A DNA stretch of 36,540 bases from Bacillota bacterium (GTDB lineage: Bacteria; Bacillota; Clostridia; Lachnospirales; Lachnospiraceae), in NCBI GenBank assembly GCA_023395555.1, contig JAEWYQ010000014.1, positions 1 through 36,540 on the forward strand. The letters are read 5' to 3'. A program made the translations under genes and the position numbers. The stretch's first letter is position 1. Each line of letters begins with the position of its first letter. This document shows positions 26,045-33,714 of this stretch, one piece after another. A model generated the notes under the pieces. It saw only the letters and a program-made list of their open reading frames with translations, had not been told where the DNA came from and searched no databases.

Positions 26045-27376
26045 ATGGGCACCTATGTACCAAATACATCACAGGAACAGCGGGAAATGCTCCAGGCCAT
26101 TGGAATGGAAAGCGTTCGCGAGCTGTTCCATACCGTTCCGGAGGAAGTGTACCTGAAGGATGCGCTGAAGCTGGAGAAGGGTCTCTCTGAATTCGAGGTC
26201 AGAAACAGGATGACCCGGATGGCAGACAGGAATACGGTATTCCAGTCCATTTTCCGCGGAGCCGGAGCATACCGTCATTATATTCCCTCCATCGTCAGCC
26301 AGATTACTTCCAAAGAAGAATTTATGACAGCATATACTCCCTATCAGGCTGAAATCAGCCAGGGAATTCTTCAGTCCATCTTTGAGTATCAGACCATGAT
26401 CTGTGAGCTGACCGGAATGGAGGTATCCAACGCCTCGGTTTATGACGGCGCCACGGCAGCGGCGGAAGCGGTAATCATGTGCCAGGAGAGAAACCGGAAG
26501 AAAGCGCTGATCTCCGCTGCTGTCCATCCCCAGACCATGGAGACGGTAAAAACCTATTGCTGCGGAACGGACATGGAAGTCGTTGTGGTTCCCGCAAAGG
26601 AAGGGCGGACGGATCTGGAAAGCCTGAAGTCCATGGTGGATGGTCAGACGGCCTGTGTTCTGATCCAGCAGCCGAACTTCTACGGATTATTAGAGGACGG
26701 GGATGCAGTGGGCGCAATCACTGCCGGGACCCAGGTCAAATACATCATGAGCTGCTATCCCATTTCCCTTGGGCTATTAAGAACACCCAGAGAATACGGG
26801 GCAGACATCGCAATCGGTGAGGGGCAGCCCCTGGGCATTCCGCTGTCCTTCGGCGGGCCCTATCTGGGCTATATGGCGACGACGGAGAAGCTCATGAGAA
26901 GACTTCCCGGGCGAATTGCCGGAGAGACCGTGGACGCGAAGGGGAACCGGGCATATGTGCTGACTCTTCAGGCGCGGGAGCAGCATATCCGCAGGGAGAA
27001 AGCCTCCAGCAATATCTGTTCCAACCAGGCCCTGTGCGCCATGACGGCGGCGGTATACCTGGATGCCATGGGGCAGCAGGGATTGGAGCAGGCGGCCCGC
27101 TTGTCCATGTCCAAGGCTCATTATCTGGCAGAGCAGATCTGCCGTCTGGAAGGCTTTTCAATGAAATATCCGGGAGAATATTTCAACGAGTTTGTAACGG
27201 ATTTTACCGGAAATGTGGATAACTTACTGGCAGGACTTGCAGAGCGTGGAATTCTGGGAGGATATCCTCTGGAGGGAGAGTGCAGCGGAGCAATCCTGTG
27301 GTGTGCGACGGAGATGAATACCAGGGAAGAGATGGATGCCTTAATTCATGCCATGAAGGAGGTGCTTGGACAATGA
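26045..27376 (+). CDS. gcvPA: Glycine dehydrogenase (decarboxylating) subunit 1
   Basis: 443-residue N-terminal half of the P-protein, which together with GcvPB decarboxylates glycine and loads the remaining aminomethyl group onto H-protein. It begins YVPNTSQEQREML and contains MTAYTPYQAEISQG, the usual subunit-1 landmarks, plus YDGATAAAEA. This half has the fold but lacks the PLP lysine. AGGGGGAT precedes ATG 26045, which sits 13 bases after gcvH. It ends in an ATGA overlap with gcvPB, indicating coupled translation of equal subunits. The two-gene form of P-protein is typical of Gram-positive and thermophilic bacteria. Confidence 0.95.
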   Translation: MGTYVPNTSQEQREMLQAIGMESVRELFHTVPEEVYLKDALKLEKGLSEFEVRNRMTRMADRNTVFQSIFRGAGAYRHYIPSIVSQITSKEEFMTAYTPYQAEISQGILQSIFEYQTMICELTGMEVSNASVYDGATAAAEAVIMCQERNRKKALISAAVHPQTMETVKTYCCGTDMEVVVVPAKEGRTDLESLKSMVDGQTACVLIQQPNFYGLLEDGDAVGAITAGTQVKYIMSCYPISLGLLRTPREYGADIAIGEGQPLGIPLSFGGPYLGYMATTEKLMRRLPGRIAGETVDAKGNRAYVLTLQAREQHIRREKASSNICSNQALCAMTAAVYLDAMGQQGLEQAARLSMSKAHYLAEQICRLEGFSMKYPGEYFNEFVTDFTGNVDNLLAGLAERGILGGYPLEGECSGAILWCATEMNTREEMDALIHAMKEVLGQ

Positions 27377-28812
27377 AGCTGATATTTGAAAAAAGCAGGG
27401 AGGGAAGGAGCTGTACGCTTCTCCCGGAATGTGATGTCCCGGCAGTATCTCCCACGGAGCAGTTCCGGCGCAAAGCGGCTCTTCGTCTGCCCCAGGTATC
27501 CGAGACCGAGCTGAGCAGACATTATACCCAGCTGATGAAGCGCACCTTTGGAGTCAACGGAGGTTTCTATCCCCTGGGCTCCTGTACCATGAAATACAAT
27601 CCCAAAATCAATGACGAGATTGCCCGGCTCAGCGGCTTTTCGGGGATTCATCCCCTTCAGCCCGAGGAGAGCATCCAGGGCTGCCTTGAGGTCATGAAGA
27701 AAGCGGAGGAGACCCTCTGTGAGATCACCGGCATGGACGCAATGGATTTTCAGCCGGCAGCAGGCGCTCATGGGGAATACACCGGATTGAAATTAATCTG
27801 GGCCTATCATCAGAGCCGTAAGGATACGAAGCGGACGAAGATCATTGTCCCGGATTCCGCCCACGGCACCAATCCCGCCAGCGCGGCCATGGCCGGCTTC
27901 TCCGTAGTCAATGTGCCCTCCACGGCGGAAGGCTATGTGGATGTGGAGGAGCTTCGCAAGGCGGTAGGGGAGGATACGGCAGGCTTCATGCTGACCAATC
28001 CCAATACCATCGGCATGTTTGATGAAAATATCCTGGAGATAACAAGGATTATCCATGAAGCAGGGGGCATGAACTATTATGACGGAGCCAATCTCAATGC
28101 CATCATGGGAATCGCAAGGCCCGGCGATATGGGCTTTGATGTGGTGCACCTTAATCTGCATAAAACCTTTTCCACGCCCCACGGCGGTGGAGGCCCCGGC
28201 AGCGGTCCGGTGGGCTGTAAGAAAGAGCTGATCCCGTATCTGCCCTCGCCCCGCATTGCGGAGGAACAGGGGCATTATCGGTGGGAAGCAAAGTCAGCGG
28301 ACAGCATCGGCAGGGTGAAATCCTTCTACGGCAATTTCCTGGTGGTCGTGAGAGCGCTGACCTATATTCTGACCCTGGGAGCGGAAGGGCTGCGCGGAGC
28401 TTCGGAGAATGCGGTGCTGAATGCCAATTATATGCTTCATTTGCTGAAGGATACCTTTGACATACCCTTCAAGGGGCCGTGTATGCATGAATTTGTAATC
28501 TCCCTGGAGGAGCTGAAGAAGGAAAAGGGCGTGTCGGCGCTGGATTTTGCAAAGACCCTTCTGGATTATGGAATGCATCCTCCGACCATGTATTTCCCCC
28601 TCATTGTCCATGAGGCCCTTATGGTGGAGCCCACGGAGACGGAGAGCAGGGAGACGCTTGAGGAGGCGGCACAAATATACCGGCAGATATATGAGAGGGC
28701 CATGACAGAGCCGGAAGCATTGCACTTAAGCCCGGTGAGTACGCCTGTCGGCCGCCCGGATGAGGTGTTGGCCGCCCGGAATCCGGTTGTTTGTTACAGC
28801 TTTGAGGAGTGA
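27373..28812 (+). CDS. gcvPB: Glycine dehydrogenase (decarboxylating) subunit 2
   Basis: 479-residue catalytic half of the P-protein. The pyridoxal-phosphate lysine is Lys264 in NLHKTFSTPHGGGGPG, with GSCTMKYNPK near the N-terminus as a second signature. ATG 27373 is chosen because it overlaps the gcvPA stop (ATGA) and follows AAGGAGGTG at a good distance; an earlier in-frame start would lie deep inside gcvPA. It uses glycine and H-protein and releases carbon dioxide. The lipoate ligase follows after 24 bases. Confidence 0.95.
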   Translation: MKLIFEKSREGRSCTLLPECDVPAVSPTEQFRRKAALRLPQVSETELSRHYTQLMKRTFGVNGGFYPLGSCTMKYNPKINDEIARLSGFSGIHPLQPEESIQGCLEVMKKAEETLCEITGMDAMDFQPAAGAHGEYTGLKLIWAYHQSRKDTKRTKIIVPDSAHGTNPASAAMAGFSVVNVPSTAEGYVDVEELRKAVGEDTAGFMLTNPNTIGMFDENILEITRIIHEAGGMNYYDGANLNAIMGIARPGDMGFDVVHLNLHKTFSTPHGGGGPGSGPVGCKKELIPYLPSPRIAEEQGHYRWEAKSADSIGRVKSFYGNFLVVVRALTYILTLGAEGLRGASENAVLNANYMLHLLKDTFDIPFKGPCMHEFVISLEELKKEKGVSALDFAKTLLDYGMHPPTMYFPLIVHEALMVEPTETESRETLEEAAQIYRQIYERAMTEPEALHLSPVSTPVGRPDEVLAARNPVVCYSFEE

Positions 28813-28836
28813 TGGATAAAGAGAAAGAGGTACCCA

Positions 28837-29895
28837 TTGATACAGAACCTGAAATATATTATTACGAAGGAAACGAATCCATACAAGAATCTGGCTTTGG
28901 AGGAGTATCTTCTGAAGAACGTGAAGAAGGATGAGGTAATTCTCTACCTGTGGCAGAATGAAAAGACGGTGGTGATCGGCAGAAACCAGAATCCCTGGAA
29001 GGAATGCAGGGTTGCCGAGCTGGAGAAGGACGGGGGCAGACTGGTTCGCAGATTATCCGGCGGAGGAGCTGTGTTTCATGACCTGGGAAATCTGAACTTT
29101 ACCTTTTTGGCTGCCAAAGAAAATTATGATGTGAACCGGCAACTGGAGGTTATTATTAAGGCGGTGAACCGTTTTGGAATACCTGCCGAGAGATCGGGGA
29201 GAAATGATATCACAGCCGAGGGAAGAAAATTCTCCGGCAATGCGTTTTATTCGGATGGGGAACACTGCTACCATCACGGCACCCTTCTGGTGAAGGTGGA
29301 TATGAATATGCTGTCCCATTACCTGAATGTATCCAGGGAGAAGCTGGTCACAAAGGGGGTGGAATCCGTCCGTGCAAGGGTGGCCAATCTTACGGAGTAT
29401 ACACCGGAACTTGAGATTGCCGCACTTGCTAATAGCCTGATCGAGGCGTTTGGCGGGACTTATGGGCAGGGCAATGCAGGGCAGAGACTGGAAAGACTAA
29501 AGGAGGAAGCTCTGGATAGAGCTGAATTGCAGGTGCCGAAAAGGCTAGAGGAGGAAGCTCTGAACAGAACCGCATTGCAGGAACTGGAGAAGAAGTATTC
29601 TTCTTACGAGTGGAATTTTGGACGGAAGATGGAATTTAATTTTTCCCTGGAACAGAGATATTCCTGGGGAGATATTGATCTCCGCTTTGCGGTGGATTCC
29701 GGCAGGATTGTAAGCTGTGCCGCGTATTCCGATGCATTGGAGACACAGTATTTTGAACAGCTGTCCTCTGCGTTGACCGGATGTAGATTTCATTCGGATC
29801 AAATGGCAGCAGCGGCGGAAGGAATTGCTGTTGCTTCCCAAAACCAGGGGATGCAGGAGGATATTTTACAGCTTCTTAAAAAAGCAGAGTTATAG
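28837..29895 (+). CDS. lplA: Lipoate-protein ligase
   Basis: 352-residue ligase that activates lipoate with ATP and attaches it to H-protein. Motifs: GRNQNPWKE, RRLSGGGAVFHDLGN, and the lipoyl-binding Lys131 in GRKFSGNAF; a C-terminal accessory domain follows from about 255. No ATG is available, and TTG 28837 is preceded by AGAGG at six bases, so a TTG start is likely. The linker between domains (about 220-250) contains a duplicated 16-residue segment, RLKEEALDRAELQ then RLEEEALNRTALQ. Position in the operon shows it is dedicated to glycine cleavage. Confidence 0.92.
   Translation: MIQNLKYIITKETNPYKNLALEEYLLKNVKKDEVILYLWQNEKTVVIGRNQNPWKECRVAELEKDGGRLVRRLSGGGAVFHDLGNLNFTFLAAKENYDVNRQLEVIIKAVNRFGIPAERSGRNDITAEGRKFSGNAFYSDGEHCYHHGTLLVKVDMNMLSHYLNVSREKLVTKGVESVRARVANLTEYTPELEIAALANSLIEAFGGTYGQGNAGQRLERLKEEALDRAELQVPKRLEEEALNRTALQELEKKYSSYEWNFGRKMEFNFSLEQRYSWGDIDLRFAVDSGRIVSCAAYSDALETQYFEQLSSALTGCRFHSDQMAAAAEGIAVASQNQGMQEDILQLLKKAEL
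29494..29589 (+). repeat. 48-bp tandem duplication inside the lipoate ligase gene
   Basis: AGACTAAAGGAGGAAGCTCT (29494) recurs as AGGCTAGAGGAGGAAGCTCT (29542) with further identity through ATTGCAGG. The period is 48 bp, an exact number of codons, so the reading frame is kept. The duplicated helix lies in the inter-domain linker. Confidence 0.75.
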
Positions 29896-29965
29896 ATTGC
29901 GGTTGACTTATGACCCTTAAGTTGTGAAGAACAGACTAGTTCAAAAGGAGGCAGGAAGGGTTCGT

Positions 29966-31444
29966 ATGGAAAATCAATTTGATATTATTATCATAGGCTC
30001 CGGGCCCGGCGGCTATGTGGCCGCTCTCAGGGCGGCGAAGCTGGGAAAGAAGGTGGCCTTGATTGAGGCCCGGGAGATAGGAGGGACCTGTCTTAACCGG
30101 GGATGCGTTCCAACCAAGACACTGATGCACAGCTCCCATTTGCTTTATGAAGCCCAGCACCTGGAGGAGCTGGGAATTACCGTTGAAGGAATTCATCTGG
30201 ATATAGAGAAGCTGAGACAGAGGAAGGAAAAGGTAGTGGATCGAATCCGGCAGGGCATTATCGGACTGCTGGAAGCGAATAAGGTCGCGATTGTATATGG
30301 ACGAGCTAAAATTATCTCTCCTCGGGAGGTTGAAGTAAGGAAAGAGCAGAATGCGTCAGGAGCGTCCTCTGGACATATCTCCTCCGCAGACACATCTTCC
30401 GGCGGGATTTCTAACGGGGAGCCCCAGTCTGAGCGGCTTTCAGCAGGAAAAATTCTGATTGCCGCAGGCTCTAAGCCGGTGATTCCCGGGTTGGAGGGAG
30501 TGGGACTTCCTGATGTAATTACCAGCGATGAGCTGTTAGCCATGGAAAAGGGGTACCGGAAGCTGCTGATTATCGGCGGCGGAGTAATCGGGATTGAATG
30601 TGCGACCATTTACCGGGAGATGGGCTGCGAGGTGGAGATCGTGGAAGCCATGGACCGGATTCTGCCGGGAATGGACAAGGAAATTTCCCAGAGCATTTCC
30701 ATGAGCTTGAAGAAAAAGGGAGTTACCATTCATACTAAGGCAAGGGTGACAGGCATCACGAAGAAGGACGGAATGCTATGCTGTGAGTACACGGAGAAGG
30801 ATGCCGCCCATACCGCACAGGCAGAAGGAATTCTGCTGGCAATCGGCAGACAGGCGAATACACAGGGTCTGCTGGCGGAGGGGCTCAGCCTGGAGACGGA
30901 GGGCAGCAGGCTTCGTGTAAACGGGGACTTTGAGACCAGTGTTCCCGGTATCTATGCCATCGGAGATGCGGTAAATAAGACCTGGCAGCTGGCTCACATG
31001 GCTTCCGCCCAGGGAATCTATGCCGTGGAAAGAATGTTCGGGGAGAGAACGGATATCAATCTGAGGGTGGTTCCCTCCTGTGTCTACACCTCACCGGAAG
31101 CCGCCTCTGTGGGGCTTAGTGAGGAGGAAGCGATTCAAGCGGGATACCGTGTGAAGACGGGCAAATATCCTATGCTGGGCAACAGCAAGACCATGTTGTC
31201 CGCCGGTGACCGGGGCTTTATTAAGGTAATCTGTGATGCGGCTTCCTTAAAGCTTCTGGGGGCGGTGCTGCTGTGTGACAGGGCAACGGATATGGTCAGT
31301 GAATTTGCAACGGCCATTGCAAATGGGCTCACCGTCAATGACATGGCCGCAGTTATACGGCCCCATCCCACCTATAGTGAAGCCATAACGGAAGCAGTCA
31401 GTGATGTGGAGGGGATGGCCATCCATCTGATGCCGAAGCGGTAA
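29966..31444 (+). CDS. lpdA: Dihydrolipoyl dehydrogenase (L protein)
   Basis: 492-residue flavoprotein that reoxidises the dihydrolipoyl arm of H-protein with NAD. N-terminal FAD site GSGPGGYVAALRA, redox disulfide Cys42/Cys47 in GGTCLNRGCVPTK, NAD site IIGGGVIGIE, second FAD site YAIGDAV, and the C-terminal HPTYSE active-site base. ATG 29966 has AGGAAGGG five bases upstream; GTG 29924 is in frame but weaker. Residues about 126-160 form a Ser/Gly/Ala-rich insert absent from typical homologues. Last gene of the glycine-cleavage set. Confidence 0.95.
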   Translation: MENQFDIIIIGSGPGGYVAALRAAKLGKKVALIEAREIGGTCLNRGCVPTKTLMHSSHLLYEAQHLEELGITVEGIHLDIEKLRQRKEKVVDRIRQGIIGLLEANKVAIVYGRAKIISPREVEVRKEQNASGASSGHISSADTSSGGISNGEPQSERLSAGKILIAAGSKPVIPGLEGVGLPDVITSDELLAMEKGYRKLLIIGGGVIGIECATIYREMGCEVEIVEAMDRILPGMDKEISQSISMSLKKKGVTIHTKARVTGITKKDGMLCCEYTEKDAAHTAQAEGILLAIGRQANTQGLLAEGLSLETEGSRLRVNGDFETSVPGIYAIGDAVNKTWQLAHMASAQGIYAVERMFGERTDINLRVVPSCVYTSPEAASVGLSEEEAIQAGYRVKTGKYPMLGNSKTMLSAGDRGFIKVICDAASLKLLGAVLLCDRATDMVSEFATAIANGLTVNDMAAVIRPHPTYSEAITEAVSDVEGMAIHLMPKR

Positions 31445-31467
31445 TGGCAGACGGTGAGGAGGATATT

Positions 31468-31494
31468 GTGCAGCAGTATGTTATCAATTTATGA
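31468..31494 (+). CDS. Possible eight-codon leader peptide before the hexosaminidase
   Basis: GTG at 31468 has an ideal site, GAGGAGG (31456-31462), five bases upstream. It reads eight codons (VQQYVINL) to a TGA that overlaps the hexosaminidase ATG as ATGA (31491-31494). The hexosaminidase start itself has no site nearby, so this minicistron may deliver ribosomes to it. This is inferred from arrangement only. Confidence 0.4.
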   Translation: MQQYVINL

Positions 31495-33365
31495 AAGTGA
31501 GACAGTCGATGTATATCTTACCAAAGCCACAAAGTATAGAAGAAAAAACAGGATATTTTATTATTTCGTATCAAAGCAGGATTTTAATAGACCCATCCTG
31601 TGACAGGGAGGTATTCTCCCATGCGGTGATTTTACAGAAGGAGATAAAGGATAGATTGGGCTATGCCCCTGGGGTTACACGGGGAAAGACGGAAAACGGA
31701 GGGATATTCCTGAATCTGGATTCCGGCTTGAAGCAGGAAGAGTACACCCTTTCTGTTGCTGAGGATGGAATACGGATCAGCGGAGGGAGTGACGCCGGAA
31801 TTTTATATGGAATACAGACGCTTCGGCAGATCATTGCTCAGGAGGGGGCACACCTGCCCCGGCTTGTGATTCGGGATTATCCGGATATTGCCAACCGGGG
31901 TTACTATTTTGATACCACCAGAGGAAGAATTCCGACTCTTGCAGCTTTGAAAGAGCTGGCAGATAAACTCAGCTATTATAAAATCAATCAATTACAGCTT
32001 TATATAGAGCACAGCTATTTATTTCAGAATCTGAGTGAGGTATGGAGAGATGATACTCCTCTGACCTCCGAGGAGATTCTGGAATTGGATGCTTATTGCC
32101 GGAGCCTGCATATAGAGCTGGTTCCCTCCCTTTCCACCTTCGGACACCTGCACAAGCTTCTCAGCACCAGGGCCTACGCTCCGCTGTGTGAGCTGCCGGG
32201 CTCGGACAGCTGGCCCTTTTCCTTCGATGACCGGATGAAGCATCATACCATAGACGTTACGAATGACCGCAGTCTGAAGCTGATTAAGGAACTGATTGAT
32301 GAATTTCTTCCGCTGTTCTCTTCAAACCAGTTCAATCTCTGTGCGGACGAGACCTTTGACCTGGGAAAGGGGAGAGCAAAGGAAGCGGCCCAGCGGGAAG
32401 GAACGGATAGAATCTATATCAGGTATGTGAAGGAGCTGTGCGAATATCTTCTGGCCAAGGGAAAAAGACCCATGTTCTGGGGAGATATCATCTGCGGTTT
32501 TCCGGAGGCGGTAAAGGAGCTGCCCCAGGAGACCATCTGCCTGAACTGGGGATATGCTCCGAATCAGGGAGAAGAGAGTGTTAAGCTGCTTCATGAGGCC
32601 GGAGCCACCCAGTATCTATGTCCGGGTGTGAGCGGATGGAACCAGTTCATTCCGCGGATGGAAGCTTCTTATGAGAATATCCGGCGCATGTGCAGCTATG
32701 CCCATAAGTACGAGGCGGAGGGAGTTCTGAATACCGATTGGGGTGATTACGGCCATATCAATCCGCCGGAATTCAGTGTTGTGGGGATGATCTACGGTGC
32801 GGCATTTTCCTGGAATCATAAAATTATTGAGAGGCAGGAGATTAACCGGCAGATTGCAAGGCTGGAGTTCGGCGATGCGGAAGAAGAATTTACAGGGTTG
32901 ATCTCTTCTTTAGCCCAGCATAGTGTCTTTGAATGGTATTATATCATCAATTACCGGGAAATGGAGACAAAAGGAAGAAGTGCGGAAGACCGGCAGAGTT
33001 ATCTGGCAGCGTTGGATTTTACCGGGGCGGAAGGGGCGGATGTGTTCCTGCGGGAAGGGATTGAAAAACTGTACCAAAGCATTGTCCGGTTGCCGGATCA
33101 GGTGAGGCATCAGGTGAAGGCCTATATTCTTGCCGCCGAAGGTATGATGATATTTAACCGGATTGGAGTGGTTCTGCGTTTGGCTGAGGTTCAGTCCCAA
33201 AGGCTCCTCTTTGAAGAGGCGGACACCCTGGCACAGCGCCTGGAGAACTGGTTCTATCATTATAAGGAGGGCTGGAGAAGAAACAGCAAGGAATCGGAGC
33301 TGTACCGCCTGCAGGATGTTATTCTGTGGTATGCAGATAGAATTCGCGAATTAGGAGACAGGTAA
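31491..33365 (+). CDS. Beta-N-acetylhexosaminidase, family GH20
   Basis: 624-residue GH20 enzyme, expected to remove terminal beta-linked N-acetylglucosamine or N-acetylgalactosamine by substrate-assisted catalysis. The N-terminal GH20b domain starts YILPKPQS and ends at GILYGIQTLRQ. The barrel shows RGYYFDTTRGRIPT, VPSLSTFGHLHK and the catalytic Asp286-Glu287 pair in LCADETFD. Trp-rich MFWGDI and LNTDWGDYGH complete the sugar pocket. The C-terminal about 170 residues are helical. No signal peptide, so it acts inside the cell. ATG 31491 overlaps the stop of a short leader; ATG 31509 is the alternative. It lies 46 bases after lpdA and may share its transcript, although function is unrelated. 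Confidence 0.9.
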   Translation: MKVRQSMYILPKPQSIEEKTGYFIISYQSRILIDPSCDREVFSHAVILQKEIKDRLGYAPGVTRGKTENGGIFLNLDSGLKQEEYTLSVAEDGIRISGGSDAGILYGIQTLRQIIAQEGAHLPRLVIRDYPDIANRGYYFDTTRGRIPTLAALKELADKLSYYKINQLQLYIEHSYLFQNLSEVWRDDTPLTSEEILELDAYCRSLHIELVPSLSTFGHLHKLLSTRAYAPLCELPGSDSWPFSFDDRMKHHTIDVTNDRSLKLIKELIDEFLPLFSSNQFNLCADETFDLGKGRAKEAAQREGTDRIYIRYVKELCEYLLAKGKRPMFWGDIICGFPEAVKELPQETICLNWGYAPNQGEESVKLLHEAGATQYLCPGVSGWNQFIPRMEASYENIRRMCSYAHKYEAEGVLNTDWGDYGHINPPEFSVVGMIYGAAFSWNHKIIERQEINRQIARLEFGDAEEEFTGLISSLAQHSVFEWYYIINYREMETKGRSAEDRQSYLAALDFTGAEGADVFLREGIEKLYQSIVRLPDQVRHQVKAYILAAEGMMIFNRIGVVLRLAEVQSQRLLFEEADTLAQRLENWFYHYKEGWRRNSKESELYRLQDVILWYADRIRELGDR

Positions 33366-33368
33366 GCC

Positions 33369-33403
33369 GGAGGGCGGTTTTGAGAAAATCAAAACCGCCC
33401 TCC
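33369..33403. terminator. Terminator hairpin after the hexosaminidase
   Basis: GGAGGGCGGTTTTGA pairs perfectly with TCAAAACCGCCCTCC (15 bp) around a five-base loop GAAAA, starting four bases after the stop codon. There is little T-tract after it (TAAAATG). Most likely the end of the glycine-operon/hexosaminidase transcript. Confidence 0.75.
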
Positions 33404-33405
33404 TA

Positions 33406-33615
33406 AAATGTTAGTTACAATTCACAGTTGACCTGAGAGAGGACAGGATGACCCCTCACACACAGAACGGAAGACATGGAACCGGATTTGTATGCCATGT
33501 CCGTACACGTTTGTTCGTCCATGACATACAAATCCAATTCCATATCTTCCATACAGTGCATTACGGGGTCATTCCTGTCCTCTCTCAGGTCAACTGTGAA
33601 TTGTAACAAATGTTA
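33406..33615. mobile_element. MITE-like foldback element with 8-bp target duplication
   Basis: The element proper is 33414-33607 (194 bp). Its ends are GTTACAATTCACAGTTGACC and the exact inverse; the terminal arms match for about 42 bases with one single-base indel, and an inner stem (33467-33494 with 33523-33550) continues the foldback. It is flanked on both sides by the perfect direct repeat AAATGTTA (33406-33413 and 33608-33615), a textbook target-site duplication. No transposase gene is present. It landed between a terminator and the LexA-type operator of the next operon. Confidence 0.85.
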
Positions 33616-33626
33616 ATCACAAAAAA

Positions 33627-33639
33627 GAACATATGTTTG
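33627..33639 (+). promoter_or_regulatory. LexA-type operator 1
   Basis: GAACATATGTTTG matches the Gram-positive LexA box CGAACRNRYGTTYG at every position except the first C, which is A here. It ends eight bases before the -35 of the radical-SAM operon promoter. Confidence 0.75.
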
Positions 33640-33647
33640 AAAAACCG

Positions 33648-33676
33648 TTGACAGTTGAAGCGAGATTTGATAAAAT
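33648..33676 (+). promoter_or_regulatory. Promoter of the radical-SAM operon
   Basis: A perfect TTGACA (33648-33653), a 17-base spacer and TAAAAT (33671-33676) make a strong housekeeping promoter. A LexA-type box lies on each side, as expected for a repressed SOS gene. Confidence 0.85.
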
Positions 33677-33683
33677 AAAAACA

Positions 33684-33696
33684 GAACAAATGTTTG
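33684..33696 (+). promoter_or_regulatory. LexA-type operator 2
   Basis: GAACAAATGTTTG, nearly identical to operator 1 and again matching the Gram-positive LexA consensus except for the first C. It begins seven bases after the -10, covering the expected transcript start, where bound LexA would block initiation. Centre-to-centre distance from operator 1 is 57 bp. Confidence 0.75.
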
Positions 33697-33714
33697 ATGA
33701 CAGGGGTGTAGGAT

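Noticed and set aside
33415..33609. Minus-strand reading frame of 64 codons inside the foldback element
   Set aside because: It coincides with the inverted repeat, has no ribosome binding site and no family resemblance; the palindrome explains the open frame.
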